A stretch of 64,000 nt of DNA. It comes from Cheilinus undulatus (Eukaryota; Chordata; Actinopteri; Labriformes; Labridae). The notes beneath the pieces were generated by a model. That model was given only the letters and a program-made list of their open reading frames with translations. It ran no database searches and was not told the DNA's origin. Shown piece by piece: positions 36,010-55,515 of this stretch. Made by a program: the position numbers and the translations under genes. The stretch lies in contig NC_054867.1 in NCBI RefSeq assembly GCF_018320785.1, forward strand, positions 30,879,855-30,943,854, in the 5' to 3' direction. Each line of letters begins with the position of its first letter. Positions within the stretch are counted from its first letter, which is position 1.

Positions 36010-38917
36010 TCTTTCACACAAGCACTTCAGTCCTGTTCATATTTTGAGAAAAGAACTTGCAGTGCTGGCTGCAAGAACACAAATATCCCATTCCGGCAAC
36101 CAGCCATCAAGTAGTTCATGCTATGTTGTATAACATGCAGAATCTGAAAGGAAAAAAGGAAAGGCTTGCGGATTTTTTATTATTTTAACTGTTTTAACCA
36201 CAGTTTTAGACTTTGTATGTTCAGACATAAAGGAAAGTGCATCTCTGTTTAAAATTAGGAACTGCTGCAATGTGTTTTGAATTTCATTCTGAACTCTGGA
36301 CTGTATAATGCGATCGACTGAGCAACAGCTGCCCCGGCGTAAAGCCAGAGCATTTAGAGCTCCCCCTGCTGACCAAAAGCAGTACAGCTTCTGACCAGTT
36401 TCCTGTTTTCACACTGCATTTCTGCAAAAGTAACAAAGGATCACATTATTATTTCTTGAGACATTCATACTGATGCCTCGGCAGTGTGATATTTCGGGCC
36501 CTTGTTTGTGAATGCACAGTGCACTTCAGTATGAGGGAAAGCAAAAGAGCATGGAACAGCAGGAGATCCACTTACAACAGAGCACCGTGCTCCCCTGCTG
36601 GCTTCTCCCATCTTGTTCTTGCCTCTGTAACTCTTCTCTTACAACCAAGGCAGGCACAGAGAAGGGATAACCCCATATAATATCCCTGCAATATTCATAG
36701 TGAAGGCAAAGCGTCACAGGGGTGTAAATATCACAGCTTTAAACTGCACTGGGAATCAGACTTAAGTTATCAAATGGGACATGGGTCAAACAATGCAGTT
36801 TAAATAAACATTAAAAGCATTTTTCTTAAACCAAGATTCTGTTAAACTTACAAAGCAGATGATTTTGCCAGCTTCATATCTGTCATCGGGCAAAGCTGTC
36901 TCGGAAAGCTCCAATACACACAGTTTGGGCCGAGCAGTGTGCTGTTCGGACCAATTGGCGTTATTTGAGGAGAATGAGGCAGTAGCTGGGTGTAGTTGTT
37001 CTAGCTGATTGCAATGTCTGCCTCAAGCGGCAACCTCCGGTCCTGAAAAATGAAGCCAATGCGGAAGTGCAAAAAATTGTAATACGGGGAATGCCCTCTT
37101 GAGGCTGGCTGCAGGAACACCGGAAGTCACATACACAATGCGTTAAAGAGCTGTTTTTTACACTAGAAAAAAAACAGACTGGTTCAAAAAAGGAAACGTA
37201 TCTTTTTAGCTAATGTGGTGGTGGTTTTGTCTGTGCAGTAGAAACATGGAACAGTCTATCTGGCCTGTCAGGTTAAGATTCTGTTGCAATAGCTATCATG
37301 TTTATGTGTCTACCTTTTTGAGTAGTTTAGCCACACATATCTAAATAATCACTTCTAGCGTGTGGTGTAGAACAAGAGGACAAACACAGCACACTAACAG
37401 TTTCTGTTCCCCGCTCGACTCTCTAAAGGTCAAATCTTGCAGGGTCAACTGTGATTATAGAGTGAAACTGCTAATTTGGCTGTTATCTACCTGCTAAGCC
37501 CAACCTGTGGTTGTTCCCTCAATCATAATTTTGTCTGTGGTATGTTTCACAGTACATGTTGTTAAACACTCATTTTGTTGCCAAAAATCAAAAAATGTCT
37601 CCTCCATTTCTGATTTCCATTTTTTTGTCCATGTCCGTTTATGCTTACACGCCACAGGATAATCTGGCAAAATAATCTTAAAAGCCATTCAATAAACAGG
37701 TCTTTGTTGACTTGCTCGGAAGGTGGATTCAGGCTGTCAATCTGCACAATTATCGTGTAGTGTGTGACTCGCTGAAGGGGAAAGGTAGCAGAGACATTTC
37801 TCACACACTTTTCCACTTACACATGTGACTGATGTCTATATACCTGTAAATATACGAATGCCACTCCTAGTGTCAACGCAAGGAAGTCCACTTTGTTACA
37901 GATGCATGGAAACTTGTTGGAAACTACCTGCAGCAATGGGAAAAGGATAATTTTGTCTGTTTTTTGCCATTTAGTCGTTTGGATAATTCCTGTGACAAAG
38001 ACAGGAAAAATGTTGCATGTAGAGAAATGAGAGAATAAGTTGGCTTGCCAGGAATGTAGTATATTTTGAGAAATGTTATGAACAACCGAACTAGATAAGC
38101 TAACTCATTTAGCCATTTGTTTGTTTGTATGTTAGCTAACCTTTCATCTAATCATGCCTTCTAACTTTTCACTCTTATATATAAATATATTTCAAACTGC
38201 CATGTTGATATTAAAGCATGCCATATCAACTGATAAATCATGCTGTTTATCATATCAAACTGATTTATCTAAAAGTATTTCATATCGAGGCTCATTCCAG
38301 GCGAAAGTATTACGGAGGGGAGAAGTTTGACAGGCGTGTTGGATAGCACAGATTCCCAAAGGGATGAAAGGGCTTCCAGTTGTCTGGCCTCCATATTCAC
38401 ACGCAGGTGGAAACAAGGCCTTTATGTTTAAAGTTTAGTTAGCAGAGGAGGCATGGAGCCTATTCCACAGTACTTATGCACATGTCTTGGCCACCAGTAC
38501 GGCATGAAGACAGAGAACCACTGTCCATATAATATACAGTCAATAGTCTTTACAAATAATTTCTTGAAATTTAATCAAGACTACATAGTTCATCTTTTAT
38601 TGTCACTTTTAAAGGCAAACTCGATGTTAAGAGTCCAGGCAGCAGCTGCTCAGCAGCCAACATGCAGCCACCACTCACTGCTCAGGCATGCTGTGTGAAC
38701 TTGTGTGGTATTAATATCAGAAATGCCCTAAATTTAATTTATCCTCATTCTACCATTCACTTCCAAGCAAAACAACCTGAAACACGCAAAAACACTGGTT
38801 TGGTGCTCTTTCATAGTTATTAAACTTATTTGGTTACCTATACTTTCCTATGACTGGCATGGATTCGAGGAGTGACAATGCTTACACCCTTCCAACCTTT
38901 TACATTTATGTTTGAGG

Positions 38918-38948
<31 letters not shown>

Positions 38949-39720
38949 TTATAATGAATAGAGGCGAGTATTTTTGCCAAAATAGATTTACCTCCTCTGG
39001 CTGACCAGAAAAAAGTGTTGAGCTATATTTGCAGCTTGAATTTCTTGTAGTACAAATCAAACAGTGCCTCAATGCTACAGCTGACACAAATTCTACTTTT
39101 TTAGGTTCATAGCATATCTTTTGATATCATTACTGATTTTTAAAGAAATATACCCATTTTACTTTGTCTTTATATCTGACTTATTTGTGAGTAATAAAAT
39201 ACTTCTTGGGACACTCTGGCTTGATCATTGTGCATTGATGTATTCTGTTGTCTGACTAAACAAATGATTTATCAGTGATCTGTAATATCATTTGTGAATG
39301 AACAAAATATAAATATGGTTAAAAAAATGTCACTTCTCATATGGGGTTGTTAGATGAGAATAAATTGCATGAATTATTAATTAAATCTAGCTATATTACA
39401 ATAAATTGTGAATTAAGTGCAGGTGTCTAAAACTTCTCCCAAACATATTCTGTCACTTTTTAAGACCAAAAAAACACATGGTTATTAAAATACCTAAATA
39501 AAAATGAAACAACTCAATTTATGTAACTTAACAATTGCCACAGAATGTCAGAACTAAGGCTAATGAACAGATACAGTCTATACATTAAACTAGAGGTAAA
39601 TGAAAACCTGATAATTACATGACAGTATATTGTGGTAGTTCTCAAAAAAATCCAGCCTTCTTCTTTTCTTTCTTGTACAACAAAGAAACATGAATCTTGC
39701 ACATTAAAAATCAACAAATA

Positions 39721-39726
39721 TTTATT
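39721..39726 (-). promoter_or_regulatory. ppil1: Polyadenylation signal of ppil1
   Basis: The plus-strand tttatt reads AATAAA on the minus strand, 36 bases past the ppil1 stop codon. This implies a very short 3' untranslated region of roughly 50-65 bases. Confidence 0.6.
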
Positions 39727-39762
39727 GGAAAAAAAATCTGTATAAAAATGATCAGTTCCTGT

Positions 39763-41706
39763 TTAATTTGCCACAAGAGTTCTGACAATTTTGATATCGT
39801 CTACTGGCCGATCCTGGACACTGGTCTCGACCATGCCGATCCGGTTCAGCACTCCCATCCCCTGACACACTCTTCCGAAAATGGTGTGCTTTGCATCTAA
39901 CCACTGTGTTGGGGCCAGTGTGAGGAAAAACTGGCTTCCGTTTGTGTCAGCACCTGCGTTGGCCATCGCAAGAATACCGGCACCTAACAGGTACATGAAT
40001 GACAAAATCAGAGTTAAAACTTTGTCGCTTTACACTTTTATAAAACCCTCAGATATTTTAAAAGATGCTAAATATTAAAACAAAACATAAGTATTTTGTT
40101 TTAATTCCACTGGGGTGTCAAATTAAAGAACGCTAAAAGATATCAACTTGAGCATAACATTTAGTTCACAGATCCACTTAGCTGATAACTGGAATTAGAA
40201 TAAACTTGGTTGGGTGTGTTCATACATAGAAAGACTTTCACTTAGGTTAACTTTGTTCTCTGTGTACAAACATTAAATAGGAACATCAAGCTTTATGTAC
40301 ATTTAACTACAACTACTAATACCAGACTTCTGTTTATTGCCATTATTACAAATCTTAAAGTAAATATCAAAGCTGCTTGACATCCCCTATCAAAACCAAA
40401 CACACTAGCAGCAGATGGCTGCTTTACAATGTTTTCCTTGCAACTTATAACTTTCTTAGCATTGTAAAGGGGATCCATGTTAAGTGTTTATAAATAATAT
40501 AACAATGAGTACAGTCTAGACCTGAGTGTCTTGAGGTAACTGGTGACAAACAACTAAAGATTGAGTCATTCATTCATTAATTTCTGAACTGTGGTATGCT
40601 GGACACTTCTCTTAATCACCACTTTACACTCATCTCCTACAGATCAGCCTTCTTGTATTCACTTGTATTGAACCTTTTCCTTTTTCCTACACTGTGATTA
40701 CCTGTGAATTTCAGCTCTAGGTTCAGTTCATCCTCAAATTGTTTGCCATATATGGAAGCACCACCACGACCTGTAGGAAAGTAAATACCAGTAAAATATA
40801 GATTTGATCACAGATAAGCCATATGTACAAAGAGTAAAAAGATTTGGGCAATACTAATTCAGTGTTACTCCACTAAATTTCCTTTGTCTGGAGTGTATGC
40901 CGGCATGCTGGGGTCACATACATTGCTGTATCACATCATGAGTTGCCTGTGTATCACAACATGTTGGATATACCTATGATTTCAATTCTTCCTCTTAAGT
41001 AATCAGTGATTTTCAATCCATCCTAAATGGGTTGATGATTTTTGGCTTCCTGTAAGGACTCTCGACACAAGTTCGTATTTTTTTTCAAGAGCAAAAATTA
41101 TATCATTTTGGTTAAACAAAAAAAACTGTACATCATTTGGACGAACTGATGACGTCGTGCATGACGTATGTACCCACCTGTTCCTGTAGGGTCTCCTCCC
41201 TGCACCATGAAGTCTTTGATTATGCGGTGAAACTTTGTATTGTTGTAGTAGTTTCTCCTGGCAAGCTCTGCAAAGTTCTTGCAGGTTTTTGGTGCATGTT
41301 TCCAGTATAACTCCACCACAATTGTCCCCATCCTGTAATGCATTTGCAGGGTTAATAGCAATCTATCATCTTTAACAGTACAGGTTCCTAGAAGATTAGG
41401 GCTGTTAGACGTACAGACTGATGAGGACAAAATCCAAGAAGAGCCAGCATGCTGACAAAGAGCCACAGGAAATCATCTGAGTTTTATGTGCATTGCGTGC
41501 TACCATCTTGCACTAAAGTTCGTTCAAATTCCAAGAGAATGGGATGGTTTAGCATAATTAGCCTAGCTAGCCTTACGCTTAGCGAACATGAGCAAACTGG
41601 CTAACGCTCATTACCTCCCTGTATTAGCATTCGTGTATTTGAAAACTTACGTCGTTTCTAGAGCCACTGTTGGCGGCTGCCATGTATCTGGAGGTACCCC
41701 CGACAT
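39763..41706 (-). CDS. ppil1: Peptidyl-prolyl cis-trans isomerase-like 1 (spliceosomal cyclophilin)
   Basis: Minus-strand exons in coding order: 41706-41651, 41332-41178, 40770-40702, 39983-39763. They join in phase to 166 residues plus TAA, the same length as human PPIL1. The start [12 protein letters not shown] matches the family N-terminus (human has MAAIPPDSWQPP), and an alternative downstream ATG in the same exon is in another frame. One cyclophilin domain fills the protein. Visible active-site features are the [14 protein letters not shown] segment with Arg, Phe and Gln, the [14 protein letters not shown] segment, and the Trp of [13 protein letters not shown] that binds cyclosporin in this family. 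PPIL1 is a nuclear prolyl isomerase that joins the activated spliceosome through SNW1/SKIP (family knowledge). It faces away from eno1; about 3.2 kb separates their starts. No broken motif is seen. Confidence 0.96.
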
Positions 41707-43296
41707 GACCTCTCCGAACGACAAACCTCACTTATTTCCAAACAACCCACTGGGGTAAAACAATGTGTGCTTTTACAAGTACGGACGTTCAATCATCTCA
41801 GTGAGAATTCTTCTTCGCCGGTTGCCGCTCATAGCTTCCTTTTCTTCTTCTGGTGTTTCATGGCCGTGTGCCAAACGCCGCTCACTTATTCCTAGTGTGG
41901 AACGAGACTATACGCTCTCGCCTGCCCCCTACTGCACAAAAGAAAACTCCAGCCGTAGGATATGGCCGTTACCCTGTGAGGAGGTTTGTGTTTGTTGTTG
42001 TTGTGTTTTTTGTTAATAAAGCGTTTGCAGTGATGGAATGTAACCCCGTAGGCCAGAGCGCTTTCCAGCGCACATGGAGGTAAAGGGTCGCATACAGAGG
42101 TAAAACAAAGCAAAAGAAACACTTGATGACTCATATTTTATTATTGATCGTTTTTTTCCTTTGGCAACAATGGTTGTTGCTTAACATGCCAATAAAGCAT
42201 GCTGAATTTAAAAATCGAAGATAAAGGATAGAAGAAATTTAAAAAAAAAACATTTTCAACAACAGCAACAACACCATAAACTATCAAAACAGAACAATAG
42301 CTTATTACCCCTTAGGGAAGGTTGTGCGCTTTTCAGTCTTCAATTTATGTATATATAATTTTAGCTGCATTCATGCATACGACAAGAATTTTTGGCAAGA
42401 TTTTTATTTGATCCTTTTTATTTCCAGTTCAGCTCCTACCATAAGTCTAAATACACTGTTTGCAAACAAAAGTTACATTCAAACTGTTAAGCGCAAAAAA
42501 GTACGCCTTGAAACCCACTGAAACTGCAATTGTTTGAAATCATTTCCTTAGACAGATAATTCATGCATTTTATTATATCAAGCTGTGAATCTGGGCTTTT
42601 GCCTTGGAATTGATTATTTTTACTACTCTCCACCAGATGGCGTAATTTTGACCATATTTGGCATATAGAGGAAAAAACATCCTGAACATAAAAAATGCAT
42701 AAAAATCAATGTTGCTGCTAATCATTTACATATTCCAGGCTGCAATGATTCACATAATTAACACAAGAATATTTAGCATGTAGTCTATGAAAAATAATTC
42801 ATTTTTACTGTTTGTTTGAGTTTTTTTTTTTTTTAATTAAAAAACATGGTGGCATCATGGCTAACAAATTGGCATTCAAAGGGTTAAAATCTGAAACACA
42901 AATAATGAATACTTGATATCAATAATAAGTCGGTTGTAGGTAAAAAAAAAAATAGTTCAATGAAAGTGGAGTAAAATAATTTAAATATTTTTAGGGCTAC
43001 TGTATGAAAAAGCACATTTTTGTGACTGATAAAAAAAATAAAGTACACTGTAGCTTACATTTCTACTCATGGGTAATTTAGATTTAAAGGCTTTGTATTT
43101 TTTCTTAAAGATGAGTCTTAGAATCTCAATAGTGAGTGAGAAACAAATGAAGGTAGAGATTTCCAGCCTGGGACCAGCAATCAATATCCAGGGTTTTGGT
43201 ATGGATCTGTTTTTGTCAGTGATCTTTTATGACAGGGTGATAAAGGGACACCAACTCTAAAATTCATACCAAAAACACCAATAACAATACCTAACA
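41707..43296. other. Upstream flank of ppil1
   Basis: The first 350 bases are GC-richer and probably contain the ppil1 promoter (minus strand). The rest, including A/T runs at 42.24 and 42.82 kb, shows no gene. Short open frames near 41.77-42.08 kb overlap in several phases and lack family motifs. Confidence 0.45.
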
Positions 43297-43298
43297 TA

Positions 43299-44502
43299 CA
43301 CTATTTGGCCACTTTATTAGCTGCACCTTGCTAGTGCTGAGTTGGATCCCCTTTTACCTTCAGAACTGCCTTAATTCTTGGTGGCATAGTTTCAACAAGG
43401 TGCTGGAAACATCCCTCAGAGATCTTGGTCCATATTGACATGAAAGCATCACACAGTTGCTTCAGATTAGTTGGATATACATGCATGTTGCAAATCCCCT
43501 GTTCCACCACATCCCAAATGTACTCCACTGGATTGAGATCTGGTGACTGTGGAGGCCATCAGAGTACCGTGAACTCATTGTCATGTTCAAGAAACCAGCT
43601 TGAGATGATTTGAGCGTTGTGACATGGTGCATTATCCTGCTGGAAGTAGCCATCAGAAGATGGGCGAACTGTGGTCTGTGGTCTGCAATAATACTCAGGT
43701 AGGCTGTGGCATTTAAATAATGCTCATTTGGTACTAAGGGGCCCAAAGTATGCAGAGAAAATATCCCCTCATCATTACACCACCACCACCACCAGCAGCA
43801 GCAGTCTGAACCATAGATACAGGATAGATCCATGCTTTCATATTGTTTACTCTAAATTCTGACCCTACCATCTGAATGTCACAGTTGTGATCAAGACAGA
43901 CAAGGCAACATTTTTCCAATTTTCTATTGTTCAATTTTCATCAGCCTGTGCGAATTGTAGCCTCAGTTTCCTGTTCTTAGCAGACAGGAGTAGCACACGG
44001 TGTGATCCTCTGCTGCTGAGGCCCATCTGCTTCAAGATTCAGCTTGTGCGTTTAAAGAAGCTATTCTGCATATCTTGGTTGTAACGAGTTGCTATTTGAG
44101 TTACTGTTGCCTTTTTATCATCTCGAACCAGTATGCCCATTCTCCTCTGACCTCTGACATCAACAAGGCATTTTCGCCCACACAACTGCCCCTCACTCGA
44201 TATTTTCCCTTTTTTGGACCCTCCTCTGTAGACCCTAGAGATGGTTGTGCGTGACAATCCCAGAAGATCAGCAGTTTCTGAAATACCTAGATTAGTCTGT
44301 CTGGCACCATCAACCATGCCACGTTCAAAGTCACTTAAATCCTCTTTCTTCCCCATTCTGATGTTCGGTTTGAAATTCTGCAAGTTCTTATTACCACCTA
44401 CACGCCTAAATGCACTGAGTTGCCTCCACGTGATTGGCTGATTAGTTATTTGCGTTATCAAGCAGTTGAACAGGTGTACCTAATAAAGTCGCTGGTGAAT
44501 GT
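43299..44502 (-). pseudogene. Tc1-like DNA transposon with degenerate transposase
   Basis: The ends CACTATTTGGCCACTTTATTAG and, in reverse, CATTCACCAGCGACTTTATTAG are inverted. TA dinucleotides flank both (43297-43298 and 44503-44504), the Tc1/mariner target. The minus strand carries the transposase N-terminus: MGKKEDLSDFERGMVDGARQ, then the helix-turn-helix SISETADLLGLSRTTISRVY-like block (44.1-44.36 kb). Later catalytic parts (WVFQHDNDPKH-type region near 43.5-43.7 kb) are recognisable only in pieces because of frameshifts, and a triplet run has expanded near 43.78 kb. The element is inactive. It ends about 140 bases before the presumed eno1 first exon. Confidence 0.88.
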
Positions 44503-44639
44503 ATTTGTGTATAGTTTTCTTAGCTGTCTTTAAAACAAATGACAAAAATCAAAGGTAGCTGTACTTGTACTACCATGTTTGTGCATGATCAAAATTAAAT
44601 AAATGATGCAAAACAATAAATGTTTTAAGTTGATATCGC

Positions 44640-44868
44640 AGGGTTGAGAGCCGCAGCAGAGTTCTGATAAAGCGCTGCAATGCAGGTTGGATCCTACGGG
44701 GGCAGCAACACGCAGAAAGATGTCAAACGTGCCGTAGTTCATGAAGAGAGAAAGAACGTCTTCTTCTTAGACCTGCGTAGTGTCTTCTTGAACTGAGGAA
44801 CCTCCCCGGGCTTCAATTTAGTCCTTCTGCTGGTCACCGTAGCCGTCCTAACTAGCCTTCACAGCAAG
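44640..44868 (+). other. eno1: Probable non-coding first exon of eno1
   Basis: Vertebrate enolase genes begin with an untranslated exon followed by an intron of 1-2 kb before the ATG exon. Here a GC-richer stretch ends in ACAGCAAG followed by gtagag, about 1.6 kb before the coding start, and the coding exon is preceded by an acceptor ending ctaaag at 46478. The 5' boundary is a guess. No TATA box is obvious. Confidence 0.45.
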
Positions 44869-46488
44869 GTAGAGACTCTCGTTTACTTCGTCTCCACCAT
44901 TCTCTAGTTAGATGTGATGTGTTTGCTTTTCTCAAAGTCTTTAGTTGTCAGCAGATCTTTATTCTCACTATTAGTTACGTTAACTCCTGCTGTCAATCAA
45001 ATTAGCTAAGTTAGCTACTGTTTTCTGCAAACCGTTATGTTAGTCTCAATGTTAAAGGGGAATTCGTGCTGTTTTCAGTAAAGAAACTGTTTAAGTATGT
45101 TGTCCCTCAACATTTATATGTAGCAAACAAAAGCCCACATTAGCCATACTTTCTTGAAGGGTCAACCATAAACCGGAAAAAGGTCATTTTCCATGTGATC
45201 GTTCTCCATTTGACCGCAAGATACTCTGAAAGTTTATTATTTAAATGCGTTAATTCATAGTCTCCACAGACAAGTTTAGTTTTAAGGGTTTAAAAAAGTT
45301 TATGTATTTGTTTTATTCTCTCACAGGTTTTTTTTAAACCTATAATCAACATGTCCTCCAAAATCACCCTAACTAATCTAGAGACATCCCGTAGATCTAC
45401 TCTGCTGTAACAAAAAGACCAAAACCAAAAGAGTACAAATAACCGTAGTTAGGTTTAGCCAAATAGAAGTGAAACTTTTGGTCTCTATATATAAAATTAA
45501 AAATATTTCATCAAAAATTTACTTGAAAAGTTATATTTGAGTCTTGCTTGGTTTCTAACAAGTAAAAGTTCATAACAAAGCTGCTCGATTGCAGTAACAG
45601 GAGTACATGGAAGTTGTTACACTCCACTCCTGCAAAATTAGAAAAAGGCATCATAAATATGCATAGTGATGTAACTGTTTCTACCTATTTTTTGTCTAAA
45701 ATTTGTTAATTATTAAACAAGTTATAATTAATAAATTTTGTCAAAATTCGCAGAGTAATAATTGAATTATTTTACTTTAGAGGGCAACAAGCCATTAGCC
45801 AATGTTAAAGATGCCATCTGATGTGAAGTAAAAAAAAGTTCTTTAAATGATTCTTAGTACTTTGGAAAGTTATCATCTGTATCAATTGGTCTCTGAACTG
45901 TTAACCTTCTTCGTCTGATCTGTTTTGTCATGGATTGAGATTAAGTGTGTCCACATCAGTGTCACCTTTAATTGGCTGTTTGATCTTTCTAAAAGTTGGA
46001 GCAGGAATTGGAGGAATCCCTGAACGTTCTTTGTCTTGCATGCTGCTCAGTCTGCAGGATAAGTCGTCTTGTCAGCTTGGGATTATCGGAGCTATCGTGT
46101 CATGTTGTAGCAGGACTTCTTAAATCTAACTTCATATGTCATTGGACTACTTTAAATGAAGCCATCTCTTGTTGCAAACGTAACCTTCCGATGACTTAGG
46201 CAGAAATTGCTGCTTACTGCCATGTGATTAATAAGATGACAAAGTCAAATCCAATTAGGATTGCAGCATGTCGGTTAGCAATCCTAAGCTTGTAGCCGGG
46301 TCAGGATATATTTGTGAGCAAGCCACAAGGACAAAAGAGAGTAAAGCTGTGACAACAGTACAAGGGGGGAAACATTTGTATAGTGTTAATTTCCCCATTT
46401 TACTATCTGTAAGTGTTGTTTGAGGCTGTGCACTTATTTGTGCAGAGAACTGATTTGACAAATTTTTCTGGTCTAAAGGTCTTACACC

Positions 46489-52950
<6,462 letters not shown>

Positions 52951-52955
<5 letters not shown>

Positions 52956-53236
52956 ATCAATCAATCATTTCTTTCTACAGACATGTGAATTTATACACAA
53001 AACTGTAGGAGAACAGGCAGTCATGGTTAATGTAGGGCTACTGTTACATGCTACTGTTGCACTAATGATGGTAATGAGTTTATAAAAAGTGAGCATACTG
53101 TAGTAACCAGCCACTCTGCTGTATTCTGTTTTCTGCATTCATAGTACAACAGTTAATCTATTTAAAATGAGTAATATTAATTTATGACTCTTGCTAACTG
53201 TGGTAAAAATGTGAACTTGAAGTCAAAGTTAATAAA
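52951..53236 (+). promoter_or_regulatory. eno1: Two candidate eno1 polyadenylation signals
   Basis: An AATAAA at 52951-52956 overlaps the TAA stop codon (CAA TAA ATC), and a second lies at 53231-53236 followed within 30 bases by a T-rich tract. The second, giving a 3' untranslated region near 300 bases, is the more usual arrangement. Confidence 0.45.
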
Positions 53237-55515
53237 CAGTTTTATTAGACAATCTTTTTTTTGTTTCCCCAGTGTTTCATTCATGATGGTTGTTGTTTCT
53301 GTTTCTTCTTATACGTTTGATTTTCAGCAAATAACCAAATATGTTTATGATGATGTTGGACAATCAAAGCTTGAGAGGAATTTTAAAGATAAAAAGTTAA
53401 CATCAATGATTGATGTCTTGTATTTCAGTATTTTCTAGTCCTATTACCCTTCTGTCATAATTAAAATCAATATTTTCAAGAACTCTGAAAGCATAATTAA
53501 CTTTTGTGAGCACCAATTGTCATTTTTTGTATTAAATATAAAAAGAGAAATCAGGAAAGTGATAACATTGAAACAAAACTTCAAATTTGCAGCCCTTCTT
53601 TTCAGATTTTAACGTATACTTGTTTGATTTTTAGTTTTCCTCTTTTTAAAAGAATCCTTTTACTGCAGTGATTTTCCATCAGTTTCCTGTCTCATTCACT
53701 CTTGAGTTTAAATTATTTAAATTTAAACATTAATTGACTTCCTCTGTGGATGCAGACCTGCTTTTACTTTGAAACAAAAAAAGGAACTGTGGCTAGACTG
53801 TAGATGATGACATTGGGTCCTTCTCATTTGGTATCCTTCCGTCCTCCGTTCACGTTGTTTCCTCGTGTCTTAGCTCCACCCAGCAAGGAATTGAAAGAGA
53901 GATGCGAGGAAGAGAGAGGAGGCACAATTTAGTGTATGACAGCTCTTTCACCTCACAGCGTCAGTCTGAGTGATGTCAGGTACTGATGATAAGCTGATCA
54001 GCTGATTCACCCTCATAGACAAAACATTAGACCTGTATTTGAAATAATTTCAAAAATCTTTGCAATGACTCACCATAAAATGGTAAAAAAAAAAAAAAAT
54101 AGCCATAACATGTCTTAAGAAACGCATTCTTTATTTTACATATCTGATTATCAGTAGAATTACTTTGGTTGATAAACTCAATAATTTTATTATTCATCAT
54201 TTAATCTATCTTCAAGAATTTTATTTCAAGCAAATGAGTACTGTAAAAATAAAAATAATGTCATGAACCGTGCAGAGGTTTGGCTTTTCTGGCAGATGTC
54301 ACACCTCCAAACCCATCACATTGCACCTTTGGTTAAAAGACTTCTGTGGAGGATAGACTGGTGTTTCTGAGCTCCTCCAGGAGCCTCCTCTCTCCTCCAT
54401 CCTCGCCTCCTCCAGGTGCATTGGAGGAATTGGAAGATCCTTCATCATGGAGGGAGGGAGAACAATTTCCAGGTCAGTCATGGATAGAGGAGGCAAGGAT
54501 GGTCAAACTTTGTAATGAGAAGCACCCATAGACTTAACCATGGAAAAGGGAGCTTGTGGGTTGAAAAGAAAATAAGGGAACAGCAAAAGGTGAAATATTT
54601 GACAACAAGATGATTTGACTTGTCAAATGTGATGTTCCTTTTGAGACCAAGGTGGCTGATGGTCAGTCAGGTATGCCAAGTTCCTCAGGAATATCCACAA
54701 AATCCCTCCTTTCAAGGATATCCTTGCAGGTTACAAAAATATTGCAACATCAAGTAACCCATAAGGACTCATGCTATTGTTAAATTTTCAAAGTATTAGT
54801 TTAGTACAATTACCGTGAAATTACTTCTTCAAAAACCTATCAGTATTTAAGTGTTTGGACTGAAAATCAATGTATTTAGGTTATTAGAATGTAATTAGCT
54901 GTTTTCATATATCTTCATATTTTGCAGTGCTCAGAGCAGAGTGTGATAGGACAGGCCTACAGGGTAGTGGAGCATCTGAGTCACCATAATGATGGTGACA
55001 GTGATGATGAGTGGCTGCCAGAAAAAGAAGGATTTGTTCATGCCAGTAGTAGTTAAAGTGGAGCTGAGGATGCACCACTCAGATCTGGTTTGGCCCTGGG
55101 TATCACTGGCCCCAGCTCATTGAAGCCAAAAATACAAACACGTGCCATGTTGCTGCATGCACATAAAAAATAAAGTACATCTACATGCAGTGTCTCATGG
55201 CTTTGTGCCCTGGGTGCTTTTCCAGATTTCTTGAAGCCTCTCTGCAAAGGACAACAAAGAGTAAAGCATGCCTTGACAGTCAACAGTCCTGCTAAGGATT
55301 CATTCCACAGCTATGACATAAATCTAGATGAAGCGAAGAAGTTTATACATTGATAGGAGTTGACCTAAGTGGATTGAGAGCTGAAAAATAATAAAGTATG
55401 TTTTCCCACAAGCAGAATGAGGCTCACTGAGCTATACTTCAATTAACCTTTGACATGAGGTTAACGGCCACAGCCGTACTCTCTTTCCTGAAAGGTGACT
55501 AACCCTACTCTGGAG
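52956..55515. other. Downstream of eno1, no gene seen
   Basis: Holds the eno1 3' untranslated region up to about 53.26 kb, an A run near 54.09 kb and AT-rich spacer. I searched this stretch for exons of the rere BAH domain and saw none. Confidence 0.5.

Larger units (their letters stand above)
30306..39720. other. Intergenic region between the SLC6 gene and ppil1
   Basis: Nine kilobases without a supported gene. It contains CA/TA microsatellite at 30.42-30.48 kb, the foldback element at 31.16-31.60 kb, the hAT-like MITE at 35.43-36.01 kb, a CA repeat at 34.94-34.97 kb and a 21-base T run near 38.92 kb. An open stretch at 32226-32621 (131 codons) has low-complexity composition, no splice context and no recognisable motif. 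A GC-richer patch at 36.9-37.15 kb resembles a dispersed repeat (CTTGAGGCTGGCTGCAGGAA) without clear ends. Confidence 0.5.

Noticed and set aside
41765-42134. A divergent gene sharing the ppil1 promoter
   Set aside because: Three overlapping short frames in different phases have no splice sites or recognisable domain; the local GC content alone explains them.
43462-43833. Cys/Trp-rich open frame on the minus strand as a small secreted protein
   Set aside because: It is the expanded triplet run and decayed transposase of the Tc1-like element.
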